Of a DNA stretch of 64,000 nucleotides, positions 52,015 through 59,899 are shown one piece after another (the stretch's first letter is position 1; every line of letters begins with the position of its first letter). Source of the DNA: Dysgonomonas sp. HDW5A (GTDB lineage Bacteria; Bacteroidota; Bacteroidia; Bacteroidales; Dysgonomonadaceae); NCBI RefSeq assembly GCF_011299555.1, contig NZ_CP049857.1, positions 3,162,001 through 3,226,000 on the forward strand. Reading direction: 5' to 3'. The translations under genes and the position numbers were made by a program. The notes beneath the pieces are model-generated. The model was given only the letters and a program-made list of their open reading frames with translations. It did no database searches and was not told where the DNA came from.

Positions 52015-52965
52015 TTATAATATCTCGGTTTCTATTTTATAATCATTACGTCCAGCCGAATTGCGAGAAATCAGTTCACCAATAAATCCGGCAAGAAATA
52101 GTTGAGTACCCAATATCATTGTTGTAAGAGATATATAAAAGTAAGGCGAATCGGTTACTAACGAATAGGGATGCCCATGTGTCATTGCATACATTTTAGA
52201 TGCTCCGATTGAAATAACGGTAATTAGTCCGATAAAGAACATAAAGCTTCCCAATAATCCGAAGAAGTGCATCGGTTTGCGTCCGAAAGTAGACAGGAAC
52301 CACAATGTGAGTAGATCAAGGTAACCGTTAAAGAAACGGTTTATACCGAATTTGCTACTACCGTATTTACGTGATTGATGTTGTACTTCCTTTTCTCCTA
52401 TACGTTTAAAACCTGCAATCTTAGCAAGGTAGGGTATGTAACGATGCATATCGTTATATACTTCTATGTTTTTAACGACGTCTTTTCTATAAGCTTTCAA
52501 CCCGCAATTAAAATCGTGTAATTGAATACCCGATACTTTGCGTGCTGTGGCGTTAAATAATTTGGTGGGTAATGTTTTGGTTATCGGATCGTATCTTTTC
52601 TTTTTCCATCCTGATACCAAATCGTATTTTTCGTTGATAATCATGTCATACAGTGCCGGAATTTCTTCGGGACTGTCTTGCAGATCGGCATCCATGGTGA
52701 TGATAACATCTCCCTGTGCAATTTCGAAGGCACAGTGCAGAGCCGGCGATTTGCCATAATTACGACGAAATTTAATACCCTTTACGTGTGGTGACTTTTC
52801 TCTCAATTGAGTAATTACCTGCCACGATGTGTCTGTACTCCCGTCATCCACAAATATAACTTCGTACGAAAAGTTGCGTTCCTGCATTACACGTTCTATC
52901 CAATTGTATAGTTCGGGTAACGATTCATCTTCGTTATATAAAGGGATAACAATCGATAAGTCCAT
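52015..52965 (-). CDS. Family 2 glycosyltransferase, GtrB/dolichol-phosphate-mannose-synthase-like
   Basis: A 316-residue protein. The GT-A catalytic domain (1-230) has LSIVIPLYNEDESLPELYN, the nucleotide-binding FVDDGSTDTS and the metal site MDADLQDSPEE. The HQSRKYGSSKFGINRF segment is typical of polyprenyl-phosphate-sugar synthases. Two membrane helices at about 232-260 and 275-300 end the protein, as in GtrB. It would transfer a sugar from a nucleotide donor to a polyprenyl phosphate at the inner membrane. It is coupled to the DUF4199 gene, whose stop lies 3 bases before its start. Confidence 0.9.
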   Translation of the reverse strand: MDLSIVIPLYNEDESLPELYNWIERVMQERNFSYEVIFVDDGSTDTSWQVITQLREKSPHVKGIKFRRNYGKSPALHCAFEIAQGDVIITMDADLQDSPEEIPALYDMIINEKYDLVSGWKKKRYDPITKTLPTKLFNATARKVSGIQLHDFNCGLKAYRKDVVKNIEVYNDMHRYIPYLAKIAGFKRIGEKEVQHQSRKYGSSKFGINRFFNGYLDLLTLWFLSTFGRKPMHFFGLLGSFMFFIGLITVISIGASKMYAMTHGHPYSLVTDSPYFYISLTTMILGTQLFLAGFIGELISRNSAGRNDYKIETEIL

Positions 52966-52968
52966 AGA

Positions 52969-53487
52969 TTATATATTTTGATGTGGATTGTTTTTCTGGC
53001 GTGAAGCAAAATAGCCGAGTACTAAAGCCAGAAACATTCCTATGATCATATTTTGAAAAACAATAGCAAAGATATAATAGAGCCCTCCATAAGAAAGAAC
53101 TGTTTTTGAGTATATATCGGGCAGATGCATTTTGCTTATTACATCATATATTTGCTCATTCATTTGTGTAACTAACCCGGGATTGATGACCAAGAGGTGT
53201 AGGCTGGTTATTACCGATTCGATGAGTGACGCAAGTAGAAAAATCAAAAGAATGAATAGAATTGCTTCACCGTAGAGAATGTTTCCTCCTTTATCCTTAT
53301 CTCTGTATCTGCAAATTAGCATATAGGTGAGCACGGGAGTTACTATACCCAAAATGCTATTGATATATTTACTTATTTCGGTGTATTCGCCGCCTATGAC
53401 AAACAAATATTTGAACACCCAGAATAATCCCAATGGGATAGCATAATTCATGGCAGTAGATACCATGCTGTTTTTATTTTCGCTCAT
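52969..53487 (-). CDS. DUF4199 membrane protein
   Basis: A 172-residue protein with four membrane helices (NYAIPLGLFWVFKYLFVIG, IVTPVLTYMLICRY, EAILFILLIFLLASLIESVI and a C-terminal IVFQNMIIGMFLALVLGYF). It matches DUF4199, which regularly precedes a GT2 gene in Bacteroidales. The function is unknown; an assisting role for the glycosyltransferase is inferred from conserved neighbourhood. A copy of the dispersed repeat lies about 90 bases upstream of its start. Confidence 0.85.
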   Translation of the reverse strand: MSENKNSMVSTAMNYAIPLGLFWVFKYLFVIGGEYTEISKYINSILGIVTPVLTYMLICRYRDKDKGGNILYGEAILFILLIFLLASLIESVITSLHLLVINPGLVTQMNEQIYDVISKMHLPDIYSKTVLSYGGLYYIFAIVFQNMIIGMFLALVLGYFASRQKNNPHQNI

Positions 53488-53578
53488 AATCTTTGTTAAC
53501 CATCCATGTAATGACAGTGCGAAAGTAGCAAAAAAAGAGTAGATACAAACAAAGAGATATTTTTCGTTTTACTTTTTT

Positions 53579-53607
53579 AAGGTCTCAGACCTTTTTATTG
53601 CTTTGAG
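53579..53607 (-). repeat. Best-preserved copy of dispersed dyad repeat
   Basis: Minus strand: CTCAAAGCAATAAA then AAGGTCTGAGACCTT. The core at 53579-53593 is a perfect 7-1-7 palindrome. It lies between the AraC-type gene (3' side) and the DUF4199 gene. Confidence 0.8.
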
Positions 53608-53627
53608 AAGCGTAGCGGTAATCTTAT

Positions 53628-54716
53628 TTATTTTAGTGATACAGGTATGTATATTTCGGTAACGGTGTCTTCGGCTTTTACCTTATCGGGGTCGCTTACA
53701 TATTTTTCAAAGAAAGTTGCTTGTCTTAAACGGTAATCGGAAGAGGGTAGCCACCCGAACCATATATTTTTATAGTATTCATTTAATCCGCTGTATGATC
53801 CCATGTGCGTAAAGATGGCGTATAATCCGCCTTTTATATTTTTGCAGCCTATTTTTCCTATGGGACCGATTGGTTTGTCAATTGTCAAACAGGCATAGAA
53901 GCGGCATTTATTGGTTTGTGTTGTATTAGGATCATCAAGGCTAATGCCTAGCCATTCGTTTGGCTTTTGTAGCAGATCATTATCTGCGGCAAAATGATTC
54001 AGTTCGCTCCATGCTTTATCGTACACTTCTTTGGTTCCATAGGGAGCAATAACTCTTATGTAAATAATGTTTTTGGGTGCGATCTCACAAATCTGAGGAG
54101 ATAGTTGGTTCTGACTGTAATCTCTTGTTTCGGTTGATGCCAGTTTATACATACTGGGAGGTGTTCCAAAATGTTTCTTGAAAGCTTTAGATAAGGCCTG
54201 TTCAGAGTTGTAACCTGTTTTTTCGGCTAGTATATTGAGGCTTAAATCTGTTGTTTTGAGCTTTCCGGCTACATATTCCAACCGTAAACGCTGTACATAT
54301 TCGCCCAGATTTTCGCCAATGATGGCTTTAAATATGCGGTGAAAATGAAAAGGCGATACATTGGCTATTTGGGATAGGGTAGCGAGGTCGGGTTTTTCGT
54401 TCAAATGCTCATTGATGTAATCGAGCACTTTATTGATCGACTTATGATATTCTTTTTGCGTGTTTTCTTTTTGTGCCCACCGTTTCAGTGTGGGAAGTTT
54501 TTGCCTCAGATGCGTTACGGCTTCATTCTGGGAAATGTCGGTCATATATTTTGCACAAAGCTCAACCATTTCGTCCATTGTTGAATCGGATGTGAATTGA
54601 CCGTCTTTAAAACAGTACTGGCAGTAGTCTTTTACTCTGATACCTTTTTTATCGGTTCCGAATTCATTTAATTGATGCAGTGGCATTCCACAACTTTGGC
54701 AAATAGTATATTCCAT
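53628..54716 (-). CDS. Zinc-ribbon / AraC helix-turn-helix / GyrI-like fusion regulator
   Basis: A 362-residue protein with three parts. Residues 4-55 are a putative zinc ribbon of the Zn_ribbon_2 type with CQSCGMPL and YCQYCFKDG. Residues about 85-185 are an AraC-type double helix-turn-helix (LATLSQIANVSPFHFHRIFK, EKTGYNSEQALSKAFKKHFG). Residues about 205-362 are a GyrI-like/effector-binding domain (NIIYIRVIAPYGTKEVYDKAW). Rob/SoxS-like regulators with a GyrI domain usually sense small molecules or drugs. The zinc ribbon is an unusual N-terminal addition. The next gene upstream encodes the zinc ribbon alone. Confidence 0.85.
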   Translation of the reverse strand: MEYTICQSCGMPLHQLNEFGTDKKGIRVKDYCQYCFKDGQFTSDSTMDEMVELCAKYMTDISQNEAVTHLRQKLPTLKRWAQKENTQKEYHKSINKVLDYINEHLNEKPDLATLSQIANVSPFHFHRIFKAIIGENLGEYVQRLRLEYVAGKLKTTDLSLNILAEKTGYNSEQALSKAFKKHFGTPPSMYKLASTETRDYSQNQLSPQICEIAPKNIIYIRVIAPYGTKEVYDKAWSELNHFAADNDLLQKPNEWLGISLDDPNTTQTNKCRFYACLTIDKPIGPIGKIGCKNIKGGLYAIFTHMGSYSGLNEYYKNIWFGWLPSSDYRLRQATFFEKYVSDPDKVKAEDTVTEIYIPVSLK

Positions 54717-54754
54717 AGAATTTCAAAAAATAAAAAGTATCATCTATACAGTAG

Positions 54755-54774
54755 GGGCGTATAATTATACGCCC
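54755..54774. repeat. Perfect 20-base palindrome
   Basis: GGGCGTATAATTATACGCCC is fully self-complementary and far richer in GC at its ends than its surroundings. It lies between the AraC fusion gene and its zinc-ribbon paralogue, followed 12 bases later by a second hairpin. Confidence 0.75.
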
Positions 54775-54786
54775 ACTCATTTCTCG

Positions 54787-54804
54787 TGCGAATGATTATT
54801 CGCA
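54787..54804. repeat. Inverted repeat next to the 20-base palindrome
   Basis: TGCGAAT-GATT-ATTCGCA is a perfect 7 bp stem with a 4-base loop. With the preceding palindrome it makes a paired-hairpin unit reminiscent of REP-type elements. Confidence 0.65.
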
Positions 54805-54815
54805 TTTACTTTTAT

Positions 54816-55085
54816 TTAGCTTTTCCAGCGTAAAAGGGTAGGGAAGTGCTGCTTCATGCCGGCAATAGCTTCTTCTTTTGTGTATTTGATATCTGAGTCT
54901 TTGTTAAACTCATCTACATACTCAGCACATTTCAAAATCATTTCATCCATCGTTACATCTGCTGTAAATTCTCCGTCTTTATAGCAATAACTGCAATAGG
55001 TAGTATTTACTGATCCGTCTTTGTTTGTGCTGTTAAATTCTGCAGACATTGGCATACCGCAGCTTTGGCAAAAAGTTTGTTCCAT
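54816..55085 (-). CDS. Stand-alone zinc-ribbon (Zn_ribbon_2) protein
   Basis: An 89-residue protein with the same four-Cys ribbon as the N-terminus of the AraC fusion: FCQSCGMPMSAEFNSTNKDG and YCSYCYKDGEFTADVTMDEM. Both end with a conserved helix and the TLLRW/TLKRW motif. The similarity is extensive along its full length. It lies 99 bases upstream of the fusion gene on the same strand, with two hairpins between. The arrangement suggests duplication followed by fusion with an AraC regulator, or the reverse. Function unknown; metal binding is very likely. Confidence 0.85.
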   Translation of the reverse strand: MEQTFCQSCGMPMSAEFNSTNKDGSVNTTYCSYCYKDGEFTADVTMDEMILKCAEYVDEFNKDSDIKYTKEEAIAGMKQHFPTLLRWKS

Positions 55086-55170
55086 GATGTTAATTATTAG
55101 TTGTTTATATTCGAAAGCAAAGATAGGGATATCTTGTTTTGGTTTACTTATCCAATCTTGCTAAAAAAGA

Positions 55171-55200
55171 AAAAGGCAGATGTTTTACTATCTGCCTTTT
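55171..55200 (-). terminator. Terminator of the GNAT gene
   Basis: AAAAGGCAGAT (55171-55181) and its exact complement (55190-55200) form an 11 bp stem. The minus strand continues into a T-rich tract. Confidence 0.85.
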
Positions 55201-55216
55201 GTCTGTTATCTGTATT

Positions 55217-55669
55217 TTATTGTAACGATTTACTCATACAAATGCTTTCGGGATTGTCTGCATATTGTCCGTAATTGGGTATCTGGCTGTAGCCCATCTT
55301 TTTGTACAGATGTATGGCTTCAATCATTTTATAACCTGTTTCGAGAACCGTATCCAAAAAACCTTTCTCCTTAGCCCACGATTCTATTTCCGAGAGCATC
55401 TTTTGTGCAATACCATTTCCTCTGTATTCAGTATCTAGGTACATCCGTTTTACTTCTACCGTTTTATTCTCAAATGCTTTGAAACAACAGCATCCCACTG
55501 CTTTGTCGTTCCAATAGGCTATTACAACGGTTTCGATAAAAGGTATCTTGTTGTAAATATTATACTGAAATTGTGTATCGCCATTGCGAATGCTTAATTC
55601 ACTATCGAGTTTACAAATCAGTTCTCTGAAATCGCTGTTTTCGCTATCGGTTCTTACCAGTTCAAGCAT
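55217..55669 (-). CDS. GNAT-family N-acetyltransferase
   Basis: A 150-residue cytoplasmic enzyme. The acetyl-CoA-binding motif A is VKRMYLDTEYRGNGIAQKML (the R/Q-x-x-G-x-G/A form), followed by AIHLYKKMGYSQIPNYGQY in motif B. It transfers acetyl groups to an amine of unknown identity. It lies between lon and the zinc-ribbon gene, with a repeat copy at its 5' side. Confidence 0.88.
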   Translation of the reverse strand: MLELVRTDSENSDFRELICKLDSELSIRNGDTQFQYNIYNKIPFIETVVIAYWNDKAVGCCCFKAFENKTVEVKRMYLDTEYRGNGIAQKMLSEIESWAKEKGFLDTVLETGYKMIEAIHLYKKMGYSQIPNYGQYADNPESICMSKSLQ

Positions 55670-55702
55670 ACTTATAGATACTGTATTTCAATGTGACAAC
55701 AA

Positions 55703-55738
55703 TACTTACCAAAGTATATGAAATAAAAAGGTCTGTAA
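55703..55738 (+). repeat. Copy of dispersed dyad repeat
   Basis: TACTTACCAAAGTA (55703-55716) is identical to the first dyad of the copy at 34743. TATGAAATAAAAAGGTCTG follows, but the right arm of the second dyad is lost (TAATTTTA). It lies between lon and the GNAT gene. Confidence 0.65.
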
Positions 55739-55740
55739 TT

Positions 55741-58224
55741 TTAATTGCTTTTCTTCTCAGTTTCTTTTATTTCGAAACTTAGAGGATTTTTTACTTTATC
55801 CTTAAGAAGAGCAATATCCAAAACCTCCGATATATCAGAAACATAATGAAAAGTAAGTCCTTTCAGATAAAGTTCTTTTATTTCCTCTATATCCTTTTGA
55901 TTCTCTTTACACAGAATGATCTCTTTGATGCCGGCACGTTTAGCAGCCAATATCTTTTCGCGGATACCACCCACAGGAAGCACTTTTCCCCGAAGGGTAA
56001 TTTCGCCTGTCATAGCCAAATTAGATCTCACCTTACGTTGTGTAAACGCCGAAGCCAGAGATGTTACCATCGTAATACCGGCAGAAGGTCCGTCCTTAGG
56101 AATAGCACCTTCGGGTACATGCACGTGTACATTCCAGTTTTCGAGCACACTATCGTCAATGCCTAATCTTTGATTATGAGAATGTATGTATTCGAGAGCC
56201 AGCATTGCCGATTCTTTCATTACATCTCCTAAGTTTCCGGTAAGAGTCAGTTTGCTGCCTTTTCCTTTGCTTAGCGATGTTTCTATAAATAGAATCTCAC
56301 CACCTACTGAAGTCCAAGCCAAGCCGGTTACAACCCCTGCATAATCGTTGCCTTGATATTCGTCTCTCGAAAATCTGTTTGCTCCCAGATAATCTTTCAG
56401 ATTGGCTGCTTCTAGAATTTTAGGATATTCTTCTTTTAAAGCCACCTTCAGTGCTACTTTACGCATTATCTGAGCCAGAGTCTTGTCTAAAGATCTCACT
56501 CCCGATTCGCGTGTGTAATTTTCTATAATTTTCTCAATAGTCTTTTTAGGAATATCAATATCTTCCTTTTTCAGACCGTGATTTTCCAATTGTTTTGGTA
56601 TAAGATGCTTACGTGCAATCTCTACTTTTTCTTCCATAATATATCCGCTGATATCGATCAACTCCATACGGTCGAGCAGAGGTTGTGATATTGCCGAAAC
56701 ATTATTGGCTGTTGCGATGAACAGAACTTTCGACAAATCGTAATCGATATTCAGATAATTGTCATGAAAAGCCGAGTTTTGTTCGGGATCAAGTACTTCC
56801 AGAAGAGCCGATGCGGGATCACCTCTAAAGTCGTTACCGATTTTATCTATTTCATCCAATACAAATACAGGGTTTGATGAACCTGCCTTTTGTATATTCT
56901 GAATGATACGTCCGGGCATAGCACCTATATAAGTACGGCGGTGTCCTCTGATTTCCGATTCGTCATGCAATCCGCCAAAAGATACTCTTACATACTTACG
57001 GTTGAGAGCTTCGGCTACAGATTTACCTAAAGACGTTTTACCTACTCCGGGAGGGCCGTACAGACAGATGATCGGAGACTTAAGGTCGCCTTTCAATTTC
57101 AATACCGCAAGATGCTCAATAATACGTTCCTTTACTTTTTCGAGTCCGAAGTGGTCTCTGTCGAGTACTTTTTGTGCATGTTTCAGGTTGAAGTTGTCTT
57201 TGGTATATTCGTTCCAAGGCAATTCCAACAGAGTTTGCAAATAAGTATATTGTGTAGAATAATCGGGTGACTGAGGGTGCAGACGTTCCAATTTCTTGAT
57301 TTCTTTGTCTACGCTTTCAGCTACTTTCTCATCCCACTTTTTAGTCTTGATCTTTTCTTTCAGATCATCTATATCTGCTTGCTGAGGGTTGCCTCCCAAT
57401 TCATCCTGAATAGTTTTGATCTGTTGTTGAAGAAAATATTCCTTTTGTTGCTGATTCAATTCCTCACGGGTTTTCATCTGGATATTCATTTTCATTTCCA
57501 GCATTTGAGTTTCCCTGTTCAATATCATCAACAAACGGTAAGCCCTGTTTTTATCATCATCGATATTGAGTAACTCTTGTTTCTCAGAACCGGGTACAGG
57601 CAGGTTTGTACAACAATAATTTACCAATAAAGGCGATTTCGAATTTTCGTTGAGCTTACTTACTAAATCCTTTGGAGGATCGCCGTACATACGTAGCATA
57701 TGTATAGTCAAGTCGCGGATCGATTCTAAAAGTACTTGGTACTCTTTATCGTCTTTTTCGGCAATAGTTGTTTCCTTTAATGTATATTTAGCTTTCAGAA
57801 AGGGTTCGGTAGTGGTTATCTGATCTATTCTGAAACGTTTTTTACCCTGTAATATAACCGTAAGATTAGGATCGTTAGGTATATCTATTATGCGGATAAC
57901 TTCTCCGATGACACCAATGTCATATAAGTCGTTTTGTTCGGGATCTTCCGTTTCTGCATCTTTCTGACAAACCAATCCTACTATGCCTTTTCCGTTTTTC
58001 AGGCTTTTTAGAGCCTTCAAAGATTTGGAGCGTGCTACAGTAATAGGAAGGCTGGTTCCGGGAAAGATGATTGTGTTTCGAAGAGCCAGAAGCGGAATTT
58101 CTTCTTTCAGATACTTTTCGTCAATATCAAAATCGATATTGCCTAATTCATCCGAAACGATAGAAATTACAGGCTCAGAGTTCCCGTCCATACTAAAAAA
58201 ATCTCTGTCTTTATTGTCAAACAT
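55741..58224 (-). CDS. lon: ATP-dependent protease Lon
   Basis: An 827-residue cytoplasmic AAA+ serine protease (LonA type). The N-terminal substrate domain has [19 protein letters not shown]. The ATPase module has Walker [16 protein letters not shown], Walker [12 protein letters not shown] and [16 protein letters not shown]. The protease has the Ser/Lys dyad in [13 protein letters not shown] and [14 protein letters not shown]. It degrades misfolded and regulatory proteins. The leftward promoter element TAACTTTG lies about 50 bases upstream, mirrored against the rightward promoter of the neighbouring methyltransferase gene. Confidence 0.97.
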   Translation of the reverse strand: MFDNKDRDFFSMDGNSEPVISIVSDELGNIDFDIDEKYLKEEIPLLALRNTIIFPGTSLPITVARSKSLKALKSLKNGKGIVGLVCQKDAETEDPEQNDLYDIGVIGEVIRIIDIPNDPNLTVILQGKKRFRIDQITTTEPFLKAKYTLKETTIAEKDDKEYQVLLESIRDLTIHMLRMYGDPPKDLVSKLNENSKSPLLVNYCCTNLPVPGSEKQELLNIDDDKNRAYRLLMILNRETQMLEMKMNIQMKTREELNQQQKEYFLQQQIKTIQDELGGNPQQADIDDLKEKIKTKKWDEKVAESVDKEIKKLERLHPQSPDYSTQYTYLQTLLELPWNEYTKDNFNLKHAQKVLDRDHFGLEKVKERIIEHLAVLKLKGDLKSPIICLYGPPGVGKTSLGKSVAEALNRKYVRVSFGGLHDESEIRGHRRTYIGAMPGRIIQNIQKAGSSNPVFVLDEIDKIGNDFRGDPASALLEVLDPEQNSAFHDNYLNIDYDLSKVLFIATANNVSAISQPLLDRMELIDISGYIMEEKVEIARKHLIPKQLENHGLKKEDIDIPKKTIEKIIENYTRESGVRSLDKTLAQIMRKVALKVALKEEYPKILEAANLKDYLGANRFSRDEYQGNDYAGVVTGLAWTSVGGEILFIETSLSKGKGSKLTLTGNLGDVMKESAMLALEYIHSHNQRLGIDDSVLENWNVHVHVPEGAIPKDGPSAGITMVTSLASAFTQRKVRSNLAMTGEITLRGKVLPVGGIREKILAAKRAGIKEIILCKENQKDIEEIKELYLKGLTFHYVSDISEVLDIALLKDKVKNPLSFEIKETEKKSN

Positions 58225-58274
58225 TGTATGTTATTTCGTTTTATCCTGTTATATTTCTTGTTTTTTGAGGTTTA

Positions 58275-58282
58275 CAAAGTTA
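58275..58282 (-). promoter_or_regulatory. lon promoter -7 element
   Basis: The minus strand reads TAACTTTG, 51 bases before the lon start. It is the mirror image of the plus-strand element at 58294-58301. Confidence 0.55.
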
Positions 58283-58293
58283 ATAATAATGCC

Positions 58294-58301
58294 TAACTTT
58301 G
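58294..58301 (+). promoter_or_regulatory. -7 element of the tRNA methyltransferase gene
   Basis: TAACTTTG on the plus strand, 98 bases before the ATG. It forms an exact 8 bp inverted repeat with the lon element, with 11 bases between them. Confidence 0.5.
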
Positions 58302-58398
58302 TTTTACTATTTTTACTTTTACAAATACTGTGCCACTATAGTTTTAGAGAGCTGTTTCGGGCATTGGTGTTGCCAATTTGTCTTTAAGTTATTTATAT

Positions 58399-59112
58399 AT
58401 GTCCAATCCATACTTCAGTTTTAAAAAATTCACAGTTTATCACGACATATGTGCCATGAAAGTGGGAACTGATGGTGTATTGTTGGGGGCGTGGGTTAAA
58501 TTAGGTAAAGTCAGGAGAGTTTTAGACGTAGGTACGGGCACGGGTTTGATTGCTCTAATGTTGTCTCAGCGTTCCGAAGGTTTCATATCAATTGATGCTA
58601 TCGATATAGACGAAGATGCTGTATTGCAAACATCGGAAAATGTGGAGAGGGCATCTTTTCAGAATGTAAAGGCTATTCATTCTTCATTACAGGATTATGT
58701 TGAGAAATGCGATGCGAAATATGATATGATTGTTTCTAATCCTCCTTATTTTTCGTCTTCACTGCATTCGCCTGATGGGCAACGCACACTTGCAAGGCAT
58801 ACAAACTCGCTGCCAATGGTCGAATTTATGAATATTTCAGCTCGTTTATTATCTTCGGATGGTTATTTGTCACTTATATTTCCCTATGCTGAGAAAGATG
58901 TATTGATTGGTTTGGCTGAAAATGCAGGTTTATTTGTTTCCCGAATAACGAATGTTTATCCGATGCCTCATTTAAATGCTAAAAGAGTGTTACTCGAATT
59001 TTCTAAAGTGAAGCAGGACACTGAAATTGCAGATTTAATTATAGAGAAAGAACGTCATGTATATACTGATGATTTCACCGAGTTGGTGAAAGATTTTTAC
59101 TTGAAATTATAA
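58399..59112 (+). CDS. tRNA1(Val) (adenine(37)-N6)-methyltransferase, YfiC/TrmN6-like
   Basis: The start chosen is the ATG at 58399 (MSNPYFSFKKFTV), giving 237 residues. It is a class I SAM-dependent methyltransferase. The SAM loop is VLDVGTGTGLIALML, the acidic residue is in AIDIDEDA, and the amino-methylase motif IVSNPPYF targets an exocyclic adenine amine. The opening FSFKKFTVYHDICAMKVGTDG is typical of YfiC. Known: in E. coli it methylates A37 of tRNA1(Val). The substrate here is inferred. It is divergent from lon. Confidence 0.88.
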   Translation: MSNPYFSFKKFTVYHDICAMKVGTDGVLLGAWVKLGKVRRVLDVGTGTGLIALMLSQRSEGFISIDAIDIDEDAVLQTSENVERASFQNVKAIHSSLQDYVEKCDAKYDMIVSNPPYFSSSLHSPDGQRTLARHTNSLPMVEFMNISARLLSSDGYLSLIFPYAEKDVLIGLAENAGLFVSRITNVYPMPHLNAKRVLLEFSKVKQDTEIADLIIEKERHVYTDDFTELVKDFYLKL

Positions 59113-59203
59113 TGAGTTCTTAAACTATATCAGTTAATCGTTGTTATGCTTGGATGTATAAAATAGTTTTAAGTTTTTAATCGATCAATTAAATAGTTCA
59201 ATT

Positions 59204-59623
59204 ATGAGAAATATCTTAGCTTTTATTTCAATATTGTTTTGTAGTTTTCAGTTATCAGCCCAAACTCAAAAATATCAATTGAGTACACATATTCTTGATA
59301 TTACAACAGGTACGCCAAGTGCAAATGTTTTAGTGATGCTCGAAAAGCAAAATGACGAAGGCTCGGGATGGGAAAAGTTAGATGAGAAGAAAACAGACGA
59401 AAATGGTCGTATAGGTACATTTTTACTTTTGGATGAAAATTCAAAAGATAAAAATACAGGTGTATATCGTCTTACTTTTTTTACACGATCTTACTTTGAA
59501 AGTCGTGCCGTTAAGACTTTTTATCCTTTCGTGCAAGTGGTTTTCGAAATAGACGGTAATAGTCATTATCATGTTCCGATAACATTAAGTCCTTATGGAT
59601 ACTCTACTTACAGAGGTAGTTGA
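59204..59623 (+). CDS. Exported 5-hydroxyisourate hydrolase (transthyretin-like)
   Basis: A 139-residue protein with a signal peptide (MRNILAFISILFCSFQLSAQ). The mature part is a transthyretin-fold hydroxyisourate hydrolase: LSTHILDITTGTPSANV with the active-site His, an Arg in VYRLTF, FYPFVQVVFEI, HYHVPITLSPYGYSTYRGS with the diagnostic C-terminal YRGS. It converts 5-hydroxyisourate to OHCU in urate breakdown. No uricase or OHCU decarboxylase gene is in the window. Periplasmic location is unusual but occurs in other bacteria. It is a single gene with its own terminator. Confidence 0.9.
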   Translation: MRNILAFISILFCSFQLSAQTQKYQLSTHILDITTGTPSANVLVMLEKQNDEGSGWEKLDEKKTDENGRIGTFLLLDENSKDKNTGVYRLTFFTRSYFESRAVKTFYPFVQVVFEIDGNSHYHVPITLSPYGYSTYRGS

Positions 59624-59644
59624 TTGGTTGATCTGTATATGAAT

Positions 59645-59676
59645 AAGTCCTTGATGTTGTAAAATGTCAAGGACTT
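59645..59676 (+). terminator. Hydroxyisourate hydrolase gene terminator
   Basis: AAGTCCTTGA (59645-59654) pairs with TCAAGGACTT (59667-59676), followed by a T run. The loop is 12 bases. Confidence 0.85.
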
Positions 59677-59849
59677 TTTTTGTAGTATTTGTATTGAAGT
59701 CAATATTTTAGCGGATAGCTAGGTGAAGTTTGAATGTGCGTTTGTTTTTTTTATAGAATAGTTTTTCAGCCTGACGTCAAAATATCTTACCTTTAAGGGT
59801 TAGTAAGTATAATGAAGTACTTGTGCTACTATTTACAGATGTTTTGTTT

Positions 59850-59879
59850 ATCAAAGTAATAAATAGTTCTGCGAACTTA
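59850..59879 (+). repeat. Copy of dispersed dyad repeat (best AGTTC variant)
   Basis: ATCAAAGTAATAAAT then AGTTCTGCGAACTTA. The arms AGTTC (59865-59869) and GAACT (59873-59877) are intact, with loop TGC. It lies 21 bases before the SDR gene. Confidence 0.7.
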
Positions 59880-59899
59880 GAATAAAAAAATAAGATTAG

